Under the pieces are notes generated by a model. The model made no database searches. It was given only the letters and a program-made list of their open reading frames with translations, and was not told the DNA's origin. From Nitrosomonas sp. JL21 (GTDB lineage: Bacteria; Pseudomonadota; Gammaproteobacteria; Burkholderiales; Nitrosomonadaceae): 39,569 bases of DNA. The DNA lies in NCBI RefSeq assembly GCF_009833095.1, contig NZ_QRCB01000049.1, positions 1 through 39,569 on the forward strand. Direction: 5' to 3'. The position numbers and the translations under genes are program-made. The stretch's first letter is position 1. Each line of letters opens with the position of its first letter. Below are positions 19,763 through 26,725 of the stretch, piece after piece.

Positions 19763-20212
19763 CTATGAATCTCTTGGTTTTTCTCCGGCAGTTGCTGCAT
19801 GAGTCTCTGTTGATTGGGTTTCAGTTGGGATTGTAGGTTCCGATGAATTTTCTTCGATTGGAGTTGAAGGAGAGGTTGCTTGACTCTTTTGCTTAGCGTC
19901 ATCCTTTATTTTTCGAGCTTTGATTTCCCTGTTGATTTCGGCAAGAAACGCAATATTGTCCTTGCGCTGCTTTTCACTTTTGTACCAACTGGCGCAAGTA
20001 ATGGTACCCATAATGATCAGCACGACATTCATGACGTCTACGCCGTCAAAGAACATGAAGGCGAAACCTGTCGAAATGGCAAAAGCCCCTAAAAAGGCGG
20101 TGAGCAGCCATAATTTTGAACCGGATCCTGAGCTATTTATTTTCTTACTCCAAGCTTCCAGGTTATCGCGTGTTGAGATCAATTCGTCATCGGTCCATTT
20201 TTTCATGCTCAT
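19763..20212 (-). CDS. Hypothetical membrane protein with two helices and a charged, Thr/Ser-rich tail
   Basis: The 149-residue product begins with an amphipathic helix (MKKWTDDELISTRDNLEAW), then two membrane segments (about 33-54, LWLLTAFLGAFAISTGFAFM, and 58-76, VMNVVLIIMGTITCASW). A basic helix (EKQRKDNIAFLAEINREIKA) and a low-complexity tail of Thr, Glu and Ser follow. A GGAG site lies 11 bases before the ATG at 20212, with a second in-frame Met two codons later. It is 10 bp upstream of the DUF2806-like gene; the pair could form a membrane-anchored complex. I do not recognise the family. Confidence 0.75.
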   Translation of the reverse strand: MSMKKWTDDELISTRDNLEAWSKKINSSGSGSKLWLLTAFLGAFAISTGFAFMFFDGVDVMNVVLIIMGTITCASWYKSEKQRKDNIAFLAEINREIKARKIKDDAKQKSQATSPSTPIEENSSEPTIPTETQSTETHAATAGEKPRDS

Positions 20213-20301
20213 AATTACAGAATCTCCATTGGTAGTCTCGAGGTTTTATCGAAGTATAAATTCCCCACCTCAAAAAGACTAATAAGATTTTTCATCGCAA
20301 T

Positions 20302-20330
20302 AAAAAAAGGCACCCTTGGGTGCCTTTTTT
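20302..20330 (-). terminator. Rho-independent terminator of the porin gene
   Basis: A 7-bp GC-rich stem GGCACCC/GGGTGCC with a minimal loop is flanked by A- and T-tracts on both sides, so it can work in either direction. It lies 17 bp past the porin stop codon and before the next minus-strand gene. Confidence 0.9.
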
Positions 20331-20346
20331 GTGAGGTCAGCTTCGA

Positions 20347-21570
20347 TTAGAAGTTGTGACGCATACCGACTGAATAGGTGTTGGCATCTCTTAGCGGATT
20401 TGCGATATTTTTATCATCTATCATCGCGCGTTGGTAACCGCCGAACAAGCTGGAGCGCTTGCTGAGGTTGTGGATTAAACCCACCGTAAATTGGCTGACT
20501 TCACGTTTTGAAAAAGCGCCTAAAGAATTAGTGGTTGAATTTGCTTGGGACATACCGCCTTGAGCAACGATGCTGGTATTACCCCAGTCATATTGTCCGC
20601 TTGCAAACCACAGATGACCATCGCCGCCAAGGTGCATGGCTGATGCGCATTGCCCTCTGGAATCAGTTGGTTGTCCATTTCCGGTCACTGGATTTCCTAA
20701 CGCAGCTGCAGTAGTACAGGTCGCTGCGCCGACTGCATTGCTGACTCGTTCGTATTGTCCACTCAGTTTGAAGTTTTGGAAGCTCCACATTGCACCGCCA
20801 CGCCAAACATGCTCATTGTTATTTAAGCCCAAATTGGTTCTTTGGCGGGTGCTGATGTTATCGCGAGAATAACCACCGAATACGCCGAGATTGTGACCGC
20901 TGACATGAGCTTCGTATTTACCGGCGACTTGGAAGTCCCATTCGCCATCTTCACCACCAGAATTGGCAACACTTCCACTATTAGTGCCAGTTGAGCTATA
21001 AAAATTTGCTGGATCCAAACGATTGGAGTCACCTGGCATAACGATACCTGCAAAGCTGAAGCCCTCTACTTTAGGTGAATCATAACGTGCAGCGCTGTTA
21101 ACGAAACTATTTGCACCTGATCCTAGGCCATTAGCAGAAGCAGTCATCGTGCCACCGCTGCCAGCTGCCTGCAGAGTCGTGTAGGCGAACGGATCAATGG
21201 TCATACCACCGGCAAAATCTTTAAATGGAGATTGAACCCGGCCGAATTTAATTTCACCCCAGCTATCATTTGCCAAAGCGACCCAGCGTTCCCGTGCGGT
21301 TCCGAGATTACCGCTACCGGTATTGAAACCCATTTCAAAATGAGCTTTCGCTTTTAATCCGCCACCGAGATTTTCAGTAACATGCAGACCCCATCTGGAA
21401 CGACCGGTATCATCACCAATCAGAGCTTGGCTACTTTGCTTGTCACGATTGACTGTGGCATACTCAGCTTGAACACTACCAAAAATAGTTACATTTGTAC
21501 CTTGTGCAGACGCAACCATTGGGGCTGCAAGTGCGCCGGCTACTGCTAACGAAATCAGTTTCTTCTTCAT
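20347..21570 (-). CDS. Gram-negative trimeric porin (betaproteobacterial type)
   Basis: An outer-membrane general diffusion porin of 407 residues. The signal peptide MKKKLISLAVAGALAAPMVA ends at ASA|QG, near residue 22. The mature start is the classic TNVTIFGSVQAEYATVNRDK. Strands with alternating aromatics follow, including SRWGLHVTENLGGGLKAKAH and RERWVALANDSWGEIKFGRV before QSPFKD. Loop 3 lies around the FAYTTLQAAGSGG region, and the protein ends in the terminal Phe (GMRHNF) needed by the BAM machinery. An AAGGAG site lies nine bases before the ATG. The 5' leader has two hairpins and the region upstream a palindrome; the strong 3' terminator fits a highly expressed monocistronic gene. Confidence 0.95.
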   Translation of the reverse strand: MKKKLISLAVAGALAAPMVASAQGTNVTIFGSVQAEYATVNRDKQSSQALIGDDTGRSRWGLHVTENLGGGLKAKAHFEMGFNTGSGNLGTARERWVALANDSWGEIKFGRVQSPFKDFAGGMTIDPFAYTTLQAAGSGGTMTASANGLGSGANSFVNSAARYDSPKVEGFSFAGIVMPGDSNRLDPANFYSSTGTNSGSVANSGGEDGEWDFQVAGKYEAHVSGHNLGVFGGYSRDNISTRQRTNLGLNNNEHVWRGGAMWSFQNFKLSGQYERVSNAVGAATCTTAAALGNPVTGNGQPTDSRGQCASAMHLGGDGHLWFASGQYDWGNTSIVAQGGMSQANSTTNSLGAFSKREVSQFTVGLIHNLSKRSSLFGGYQRAMIDDKNIANPLRDANTYSVGMRHNF

Positions 21571-21624
21571 GCTGAAGTTCTCCTTTAATGTTAAAAACGA
21601 CTGGGGCCGTCTACTTTGCCTTGC

Positions 21625-21673
21625 TACATTCTCGTGAATGTACCCCGTTACTCGGACCTTCCAGGCGGAAGGT
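21625..21673 (-). promoter_or_regulatory. Two tandem stem-loops in the porin mRNA leader
   Basis: ACCTTCC-AGGC-GGAAGGT (21656-21673) and TACATTC-TCGT-GAATGTA (21625-21642) are perfect 7-bp stems with 4-base loops. They start 55 bp upstream of the porin start codon. Such leader structures in porin mRNAs often influence stability or small-RNA access, though no regulator can be named from sequence. Confidence 0.5.
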
Positions 21674-21746
21674 TTGATTGGATTGTGCCTAACCGTGTAC
21701 TAGACTGCAACAAAAACAAGCATTTTTTGTAATTTAGATAACTCAT

Positions 21747-21766
21747 TTGTTGTAAATAGACAACAA
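21747..21766. promoter_or_regulatory. Operator-like palindrome upstream of the porin
   Basis: TTGTTGT-AAATAG-ACAACAA is a perfect 7-bp inverted repeat with a 6-bp spacer, one half-turn-compatible dimer site, located about 180 bp from the porin start. The binding protein is unknown. Confidence 0.4.
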
Positions 21767-22001
21767 CAATGTTGCTTTTATAACACTATTCTATATTTTA
21801 TATTTATAATTAATATGTTATTTGTATTGTAAGAATAAAAGAAGTTATGAATATTATCTGGATAGTTTTATGATAAGAATTCTTCGAATGGCTTTTGGCT
21901 CAAACTGTATTTTCTAGGTTGACTAGGTTGAGTATAGGATTTCAGTTATCATTCGATTTTGATCATGTCACTATTGCTATTCGTAACATTATTATTAAGA
22001 A

Positions 22002-23012
22002 ATGTTTATGTATAGATTTACTCTGGTTCTATGGTTTTTGGTGTTTTCGAATTTTGCGGTTTCTTTTGTGCGAGCAGAAACATGGGTACTTCCTCCGCCG
22101 GATATTGACATCTTTGGTCAAATTCGCACAACTCACGCAAGTCGTGAAGAAACGCTATTAGACATAGCTCGCCAATACGATATCGGTCAAATTGAAATTT
22201 TATTGGCGAATCCGACTGTTGATCGATGGTTGCCTCAGGATGGTGCAAAAGTCATTTTGCCAAATCGCTATATTATTCCTCATGTTGAGCGAAAAGGATT
22301 GGTGCTTAATTTGCCAGAAATGAGGATTTACTACTTTCCAGAATCGGGTAAGGGAGAAAAGCCAGTGGTGATAACTCATCCAGTGGGTATAGGGAGAATG
22401 GACTGGGTAACTCCATTAGGTATTTCAAAGATAGTTGAGAAGAAAAAAGATCCGACGTGGATACCACCAAAATCACTACAGATGGATCGAATAGCAAATG
22501 GTGAGCAGCCTTATCCCAGCATAGTTCCCCCGGGTCCCACCAATCCTCTCGGGCGGCATGCCATGCGTCTTAGTATTGGAGGTGGAAGTTATTTGATACA
22601 CGGAACAATTAAACCCTTTGGAGTAGGGATGAGGGTTTCGGCTGGCTGTGTGCGTATGTATCCAGAAGATATTGAAGCATTATTTGATAAAATACCTATT
22701 GGAACGCAAGTGCATGTAATTAATCAACCCGTTAAGCTAGGTTGGCTTCTAAATTCGTTATTCATTGAATTGCATCCTCCATTGGAAGAGGATGAGGCGA
22801 AATATGCCGACTATAAGCAAATGACTATTAACGCTATCAATGATTTTTTAGCATTAAAGAGTAGCAAGAAAAATATGCCTGAAGGTTTCGAAGTTGATCA
22901 AGAAGCTTTGAGAAAAGCAATTATAGAGAAAAGTGGTATACCTGTTTTAATTTCACGTATGCGCGACCAAATTCAATTACATACGCAAAACGAGAATTTT
23001 ATTGGAGAGTAA
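22002..23012 (+). CDS. YkuD-family L,D-transpeptidase with LysM-like N-terminal module
   Basis: A periplasmic enzyme of the ErfK/YbiS/YcfS/YnhG type, which forms L,D-crosslinks in peptidoglycan or attaches Lpp-type lipoproteins to it. The 336-residue protein has a signal peptide (about 1-25, ending VRA|ET). A LysM-like segment follows (HASREETLLDIARQYDIGQI to VILPNRYIIP), then the YkuD domain (about 98-235). The catalytic motif is intact: His200 in LIHGTIKPFG and Cys216 in RVSAGCVRMYPEDI. About 100 extra helical residues follow the catalytic domain. A convergent Lpp-like gene and a second YkuD gene lie next to it, which suggests the lipoprotein is a substrate. Confidence 0.93.
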   Translation: MFMYRFTLVLWFLVFSNFAVSFVRAETWVLPPPDIDIFGQIRTTHASREETLLDIARQYDIGQIEILLANPTVDRWLPQDGAKVILPNRYIIPHVERKGLVLNLPEMRIYYFPESGKGEKPVVITHPVGIGRMDWVTPLGISKIVEKKKDPTWIPPKSLQMDRIANGEQPYPSIVPPGPTNPLGRHAMRLSIGGGSYLIHGTIKPFGVGMRVSAGCVRMYPEDIEALFDKIPIGTQVHVINQPVKLGWLLNSLFIELHPPLEEDEAKYADYKQMTINAINDFLALKSSKKNMPEGFEVDQEALRKAIIEKSGIPVLISRMRDQIQLHTQNENFIGE

Positions 23013-23013
23013 A

Positions 23014-23047
23014 AAAACAAAACCCCTTTAAAAGGGGTTTTGTTTTG
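23014..23047. terminator. Bidirectional terminator between the L,D-transpeptidase and lipoprotein genes
   Basis: CCCCTTT and AAAGGGG form the stem core, extended by AAAACAAAA and TTTTGTTTT arms, so each strand has a U-rich tail. It begins immediately after the L,D-transpeptidase stop and lies about 27 bp past the lipoprotein stop on the other strand. Confidence 0.92.
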
Positions 23048-23073
23048 GTGGGATAGCAGCTAAGTTCCACCTA

Positions 23074-23352
23074 TTATTTATGCATTGCTTTCTTAAACAT
23101 CCGATCAATTTTTGATTCAGTTTCAATTGAGCGTCTGTTCGCTTCATCAGCAAGGCGTAATGCATCATTTGCTTTAGCGCTAGCAGCGGCTGCTTCTGCT
23201 TTAGCGGCAGCAGCATCAGAGGCAACAGCATTAACTTTTGTTTGCAATTCTTCTAGCTGACCAGTGGTTGCACAGCCTGTTAACCCAATAAAAGCACCTG
23301 CCATTGCTGCTAGTGTTAACATGCGAACTGGATGCTTGATTTTTTCTTTCAT
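23074..23352 (-). CDS. Lpp/OprI-like alanine-zipper outer-membrane lipoprotein ending in lysine
   Basis: A 92-residue precursor with a lipobox LTGC; lipidation is predicted at Cys27. The mature 66 residues are one heptad-type helix rich in alanine (QLEELQTKVNAVASDAAAAK, then AEAAAASAKANDALRLADEA), typical of the trimeric Lpp/OprI alanine zipper. The C-terminus is FKKAMHK, with the terminal Lys that L,D-transpeptidases join to meso-diaminopimelate in E. coli Lpp. AGGAG lies upstream of the ATG at 23352. Two YkuD enzymes flank the gene. The symbol lpp is not given because homology to true Lpp is by architecture only. Confidence 0.9.
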   Translation of the reverse strand: MKEKIKHPVRMLTLAAMAGAFIGLTGCATTGQLEELQTKVNAVASDAAAAKAEAAAASAKANDALRLADEANRRSIETESKIDRMFKKAMHK

Positions 23353-23620
23353 TCCGATCTCCTCAGTATTTTATTCTATTCAATGCGCATAAACATCAGC
23401 CACTTAACTAGCCGCTGAAACATCAATATTCAGCAACTTGCAAGAATATTATCTGATTTCTTACGCAAAATAAATGATTCTATGACAAATTTATAGAGAA
23501 AATTAATGTGAAGGTATTAAATCATATTTTAACTCTATGATAGATAGATCATTTTCTATGATGGGTTAATTCAATCATTTAACAACAGCATACCCTAAGT
23601 TAATGATCAATTGATGATTC

Positions 23621-24196
23621 TTAGCGAATATTGACTAGAATACCCGGCTTGATCCATTTACCTAACTGATCAATCTGTTCATTGGTTAAGGCAATACAAC
23701 CGTTTGTCCAATTGTATTGATGATGGATTTCTTGGTCACCCCTACCTATTCCATGAATACCAATATGGCCACCTAATGGAGTGTCTTGAGGAGGTGTCTT
23801 TCCCATATTTTTTGCTTCTAAAATAGAAAGCCACGTTTCTTCATCTATTCTATTGTCATCCAAGGCGCGTTTGGCAGTATCAAGATTGGGATAATTGAGC
23901 CCATAAAATCGATAATAGCGACTCTTCTCATTAACCCAGCCCACTCTGAATTTACCGAGTGGAGTTTTATCGTCTCTCGTCATTTTTGTCCATGTCGTAC
24001 CGTAGCGTCCTATCGCAACATTCTTGAAGATAACGCGAACAGCTTCTCCTTGCATGACCAGCAAGGTATGTTCACTCGTATCAACATCAATCCAGATGGA
24101 ATCATCAGTTTGAGCGACACTATTAACACTGGAAAGGCCACACAATCCAATCAATAAAAATTTCCAGTAATGAAAGGTAAGAATTTGCTTGATCAC
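23621..24196 (-). CDS. Second YkuD-family L,D-transpeptidase (compact form)
   Basis: A 191-residue secreted enzyme with a signal peptide (about 1-29, ending VAQ|TD) and little more than the YkuD domain. SEHTLLVMQGEAVRVIFKNV is the opening strand pair. GRYGTTWTKMTRDDKTPLGK is the substrate-side loop, and the catalytic motif is His148 in IGIHGIGRG with Cys167 in YNWTNGCIALTNEQID. It lacks LysM-like and C-terminal extensions, so it belongs to a different subtype from the 336-residue neighbour and may have another job (crosslinking versus lipoprotein attachment). The start is a GTG at 24196. It is divergent from hypC across 72 bp. Confidence 0.9.
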   Translation of the reverse strand: MIKQILTFHYWKFLLIGLCGLSSVNSVAQTDDSIWIDVDTSEHTLLVMQGEAVRVIFKNVAIGRYGTTWTKMTRDDKTPLGKFRVGWVNEKSRYYRFYGLNYPNLDTAKRALDDNRIDEETWLSILEAKNMGKTPPQDTPLGGHIGIHGIGRGDQEIHHQYNWTNGCIALTNEQIDQLGKWIKPGILVNIR

Positions 24197-24210
24197 GGTA
24201 TCAATTAAAA

Positions 24211-24239
24211 TTGAACATAATTAAATTATGTCATAATTT
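24211..24239 (+). promoter_or_regulatory. Predicted sigma-70 promoter of the hyp genes with an overlapping palindrome
   Basis: TTGAAC (24211-24216) and TAATTT (24234-24239) are separated by exactly 17 bp, about 30 bp before the hypC start. The spacer contains the palindrome CATAAT-TAA-ATTATG (24216-24230), so a bound regulator would block RNA polymerase. A sigma-54 element of the TGGCAC-N5-TTGC type, common for hydrogenase genes, was looked for and not found. Confidence 0.45.
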
Positions 24240-24268
24240 TGATCTTTAAAAACTTGCAATAAATACCT

Positions 24269-24496
24269 ATGTGTTTGGCGATTCCTGCTCGAATTGAACA
24301 ATTGGTTGGGGAAAGTCGAGCAATTGTCAATGTCGGTGGCATACGCAAGGAAGTCTCGCTGGTATTGATCGAGAATGTTGTGCCTGGAGACTATGTCATT
24401 GTTCATGTCGGTTTCGCGTTACAAAAATTGGATCAGCAAGAAGCAGAACTGACATTGGCATTGTTTGCAGAAATTTCCGAGTTGAATGATCCGTAA
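24269..24496 (+). CDS. hypC: NiFe-hydrogenase assembly chaperone HypC
   Basis: HypC works with HypD to build the Fe(CN)2CO unit and delivers it to the hydrogenase large-subunit precursor. The 75 residues begin with the invariant MCLAIPARIEQL, where Cys2 is the functional residue. They continue VNVGGIRKEVSLVLIENVVP and GDYVIVHVGFALQKLD, the OB-like fold typical of HypC/HupF. It is the first gene of a four-gene run, 16 bp before hypD, with a predicted promoter upstream. Confidence 0.97.
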   Translation: MCLAIPARIEQLVGESRAIVNVGGIRKEVSLVLIENVVPGDYVIVHVGFALQKLDQQEAELTLALFAEISELNDP

Positions 24497-24512
24497 TCGG
24501 CAATAATTTTTT

Positions 24513-25676
24513 ATGAAATACATCGACGAATTCCGAGAAGGAAAACTGGCCCGGCAAATTGCCGCCAACATTGCAATCGAGGCCGATTCTGAGCGCCGCT
24601 ATCAGTTCATGGAGTTTTGCGGCGGACATACCCACGCCATTTCACGTTTCGGCATTGTCGACTTGCTTCCTGATAATGTGCAAATGATTCATGGACCAGG
24701 TTGTCCGGTTTGTATTTTGCCGATTGGACGTGTGGCGAATGCGATTCATCTGGCGCAAACATCGAATGTGATACTCTGCAGCTACGGAGATTTATTGCGC
24801 ATACCCGTTAATAATGGGATGAATTTGTTGAAAGCAAAAGCACAGGGAGCGGATGTGCGCATGGTATATTCCAGCACTGATGCTCTAAAAATTGCCCAAG
24901 ACAATCCGCAGCATCAAGTCGTTTTTTTTGCCATTGGGTTTGAGACAACGACGCCACCCACGGCGGTTGCGATTCAACAAGCACAGGCGCTGGGTTTGAA
25001 AAATTTTTCGGTTTTTTGCAATCATGTGCTAACGCCCTCGGCTATATCGCATATCCTGCAGTCGCCTGAAGTTCGTGAACTCGGCGTGATTGCACTCGAT
25101 GGCTTTATCGGTCCGGCTCATGTTTCTGTTGTGATTGGCAGTCGGCCTTATGAGTACTTTGCTGAAGAGTTTCAGAAACCCGTGGTAATAGCCGGTTTTG
25201 AACCGTTGGATGTCATGCAGGCTATCTTGATGTTGGTACGTCAGGTTAACTCAAGTCGTGCCGAAGTTGAAAATGAGTTCACTCGCGCGGTTATGCCTGA
25301 CGGTAATATGAAAGCGCAATCACTCGTGGCTGAGGTGTTTGAACTACGTCGTAGCTTTGAATGGCGCGGACTTGGGAAGGTGCCTTATAGCGCTTTGAAG
25401 ATCAAATCGGCATATGCCGATTTCGACGCCGAGCGTCGTTTTCAGATTTCGGAATTTTCCATCGCCGATAATAAAGCCTGCGAATGTGGCGCAATCCTGA
25501 GAGGCGTCAAACAACCGCGGGATTGCAAAATTTTTGGGACGGTGTGCACTCCCGAAAATCCCATTGGGTCATGCATGGTGTCATCTGAAGGCGCTTGCGC
25601 TGCTTACTATCGCTATGGTCGTTTCCGCGATAAAAATCAGGTGATGGCGGAGAATTCATGTCAGCAATCAGTATAG
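24513..25676 (+). CDS. hypD: Hydrogenase maturation protein HypD
   Basis: HypD carries a 4Fe-4S cluster and is the scaffold on which CN and CO ligands are attached to iron. The 387 residues contain MEFCGGHTHAISRFGI (Cys36) and IHGPGCPVCILPIG (Cys64 and Cys67), the conserved cysteines of the active centre. Later come FFAIGFETTTPPTAVAI, LDGFIGPAHVSVVIGSRPY and the cluster-binding region CECGAILRG...CKIFGTVCTPENPIGSCMVS. It overlaps hypE by 19 bp, so translation is coupled. All residues I can check are intact. Confidence 0.98.
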   Translation: MKYIDEFREGKLARQIAANIAIEADSERRYQFMEFCGGHTHAISRFGIVDLLPDNVQMIHGPGCPVCILPIGRVANAIHLAQTSNVILCSYGDLLRIPVNNGMNLLKAKAQGADVRMVYSSTDALKIAQDNPQHQVVFFAIGFETTTPPTAVAIQQAQALGLKNFSVFCNHVLTPSAISHILQSPEVRELGVIALDGFIGPAHVSVVIGSRPYEYFAEEFQKPVVIAGFEPLDVMQAILMLVRQVNSSRAEVENEFTRAVMPDGNMKAQSLVAEVFELRRSFEWRGLGKVPYSALKIKSAYADFDAERRFQISEFSIADNKACECGAILRGVKQPRDCKIFGTVCTPENPIGSCMVSSEGACAAYYRYGRFRDKNQVMAENSCQQSV

Positions 25677-26716
25677 TCAAGCCAGGATACAGTCGAAAAC
25701 TTGATTTAAAGCATGGTTGTATCGAAATGACGCATGGCAGTGGCGGCCGTGCGATGGCGCAATTGATACAGCAGATGTTCATAGTGGCGTTTGATAATGA
25801 ATATCTGCGACCGATGAATGATCAGGCTTGCTTCCCAAGTGCGATCGGCCGCATGGTCATGTCAACCGACAGTCATGTGGTAACGCCGTTATTCTTTCCG
25901 GGAGGAGACATCGGCTGTTTGTCGGTGCATGGCACAATCAATGATATTGCGATGGCTGGCGCCAAGCCCTGTTATTTGGCGGTCAGTTTTATTCTCGAAG
26001 AAGGACTTCCCTTATCCGATCTCAAACGCATTGTGGAGTCGATGGCCAAGGCGGCGCAGAATGTTGGCGTCCCGATCGTGACCGGAGATACCAAAGTGGT
26101 TGAAAAAGGCAGTGGCGATGGCGTGTTCATCACCACCACCGGCCTTGGTATCGTGCCGGAAGGAATCAATATTTCTGGCGCAAATGCTCAGCCTGGCGAC
26201 AAAATAGTGGTATCGGGAACATTGGGAGATCATGGTATTGCTGTGATGGCGTTTCGTGAGAACTTATCTTTTCAAACCAGTATCGAATCGGATACTGCGG
26301 CTCTGCATGAACTGGTAGCCAATATGGTCGTTGCTGTACCGAAAATTCACGTGTTGCGCGATCCGACGCGTGGTGGAATTGCCACCACATTGAATGAAAT
26401 TGCACAACAATCCTCCATTGGCATGATGATCCATGAAGATCGATTGCCCATTCGTCAAGAAGTGAATGCCGCCTGTGAATTTCTCGGTCTGGATCCATTG
26501 TACATTGCGAATGAAGGCAAGCTTGTTGCGATTTGTGCAGCAGGAGATGCGGAAAATTTGCTGAATGTAATGCGCGCGCATCCGTTGGGCAGGAATGCCG
26601 CCATCATCGGTGAAGTCATCGAAGATGCTCATTGCTTTGTGCAAATGCAGACTTCATTTGGAGGCAATCGCGTGGTCGACTGGCTAAGCGGAGAACAGCT
26701 TCCGCGTATTTGTTAA
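25658..26716 (+). CDS. hypE: Carbamoyl dehydratase HypE
   Basis: HypE dehydrates the thiocarbamoyl group placed by HypF on its C-terminal cysteine to thiocyanate, the source of the cyanide ligands. The 352 residues start the core with EMTHGSGGRAMAQLIQQMF and have PurM-like ATP-binding segments (TINDIAMAGAKPCYLAVSFI, VTGDTKVVEKG, RDPTRGGIATTLNEIA). They end exactly in the required PRIC, Cys352. The ATG at 25658 has a good GGAG site and lies inside hypD. HypF, its carbamoyl donor partner, is not in this window. Confidence 0.98.
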   Translation: MSAISIVKPGYSRKLDLKHGCIEMTHGSGGRAMAQLIQQMFIVAFDNEYLRPMNDQACFPSAIGRMVMSTDSHVVTPLFFPGGDIGCLSVHGTINDIAMAGAKPCYLAVSFILEEGLPLSDLKRIVESMAKAAQNVGVPIVTGDTKVVEKGSGDGVFITTTGLGIVPEGINISGANAQPGDKIVVSGTLGDHGIAVMAFRENLSFQTSIESDTAALHELVANMVVAVPKIHVLRDPTRGGIATTLNEIAQQSSIGMMIHEDRLPIRQEVNAACEFLGLDPLYIANEGKLVAICAAGDAENLLNVMRAHPLGRNAAIIGEVIEDAHCFVQMQTSFGGNRVVDWLSGEQLPRIC

Positions 26717-26725
26717 TCTCCGACG

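Larger units (their letters stand above)
21571..22001. other. 431-bp divergent regulatory region between porin and L,D-transpeptidase genes
   Basis: This AT-rich stretch contains no gene. On the porin side lie two stem-loops and a 20-bp palindrome, described separately. The half nearest the L,D-transpeptidase is very AT-rich (21770-21860) and could hold its promoter, though no single -35/-10 pair stands out. Confidence 0.55.

Noticed and set aside
23028..23231. Leu/Lys-rich minus-strand frame overlapping the Lpp-like gene
   Set aside because: It is the shifted frame of the alanine-rich helix codons (GCA repeats) and runs into the terminator.
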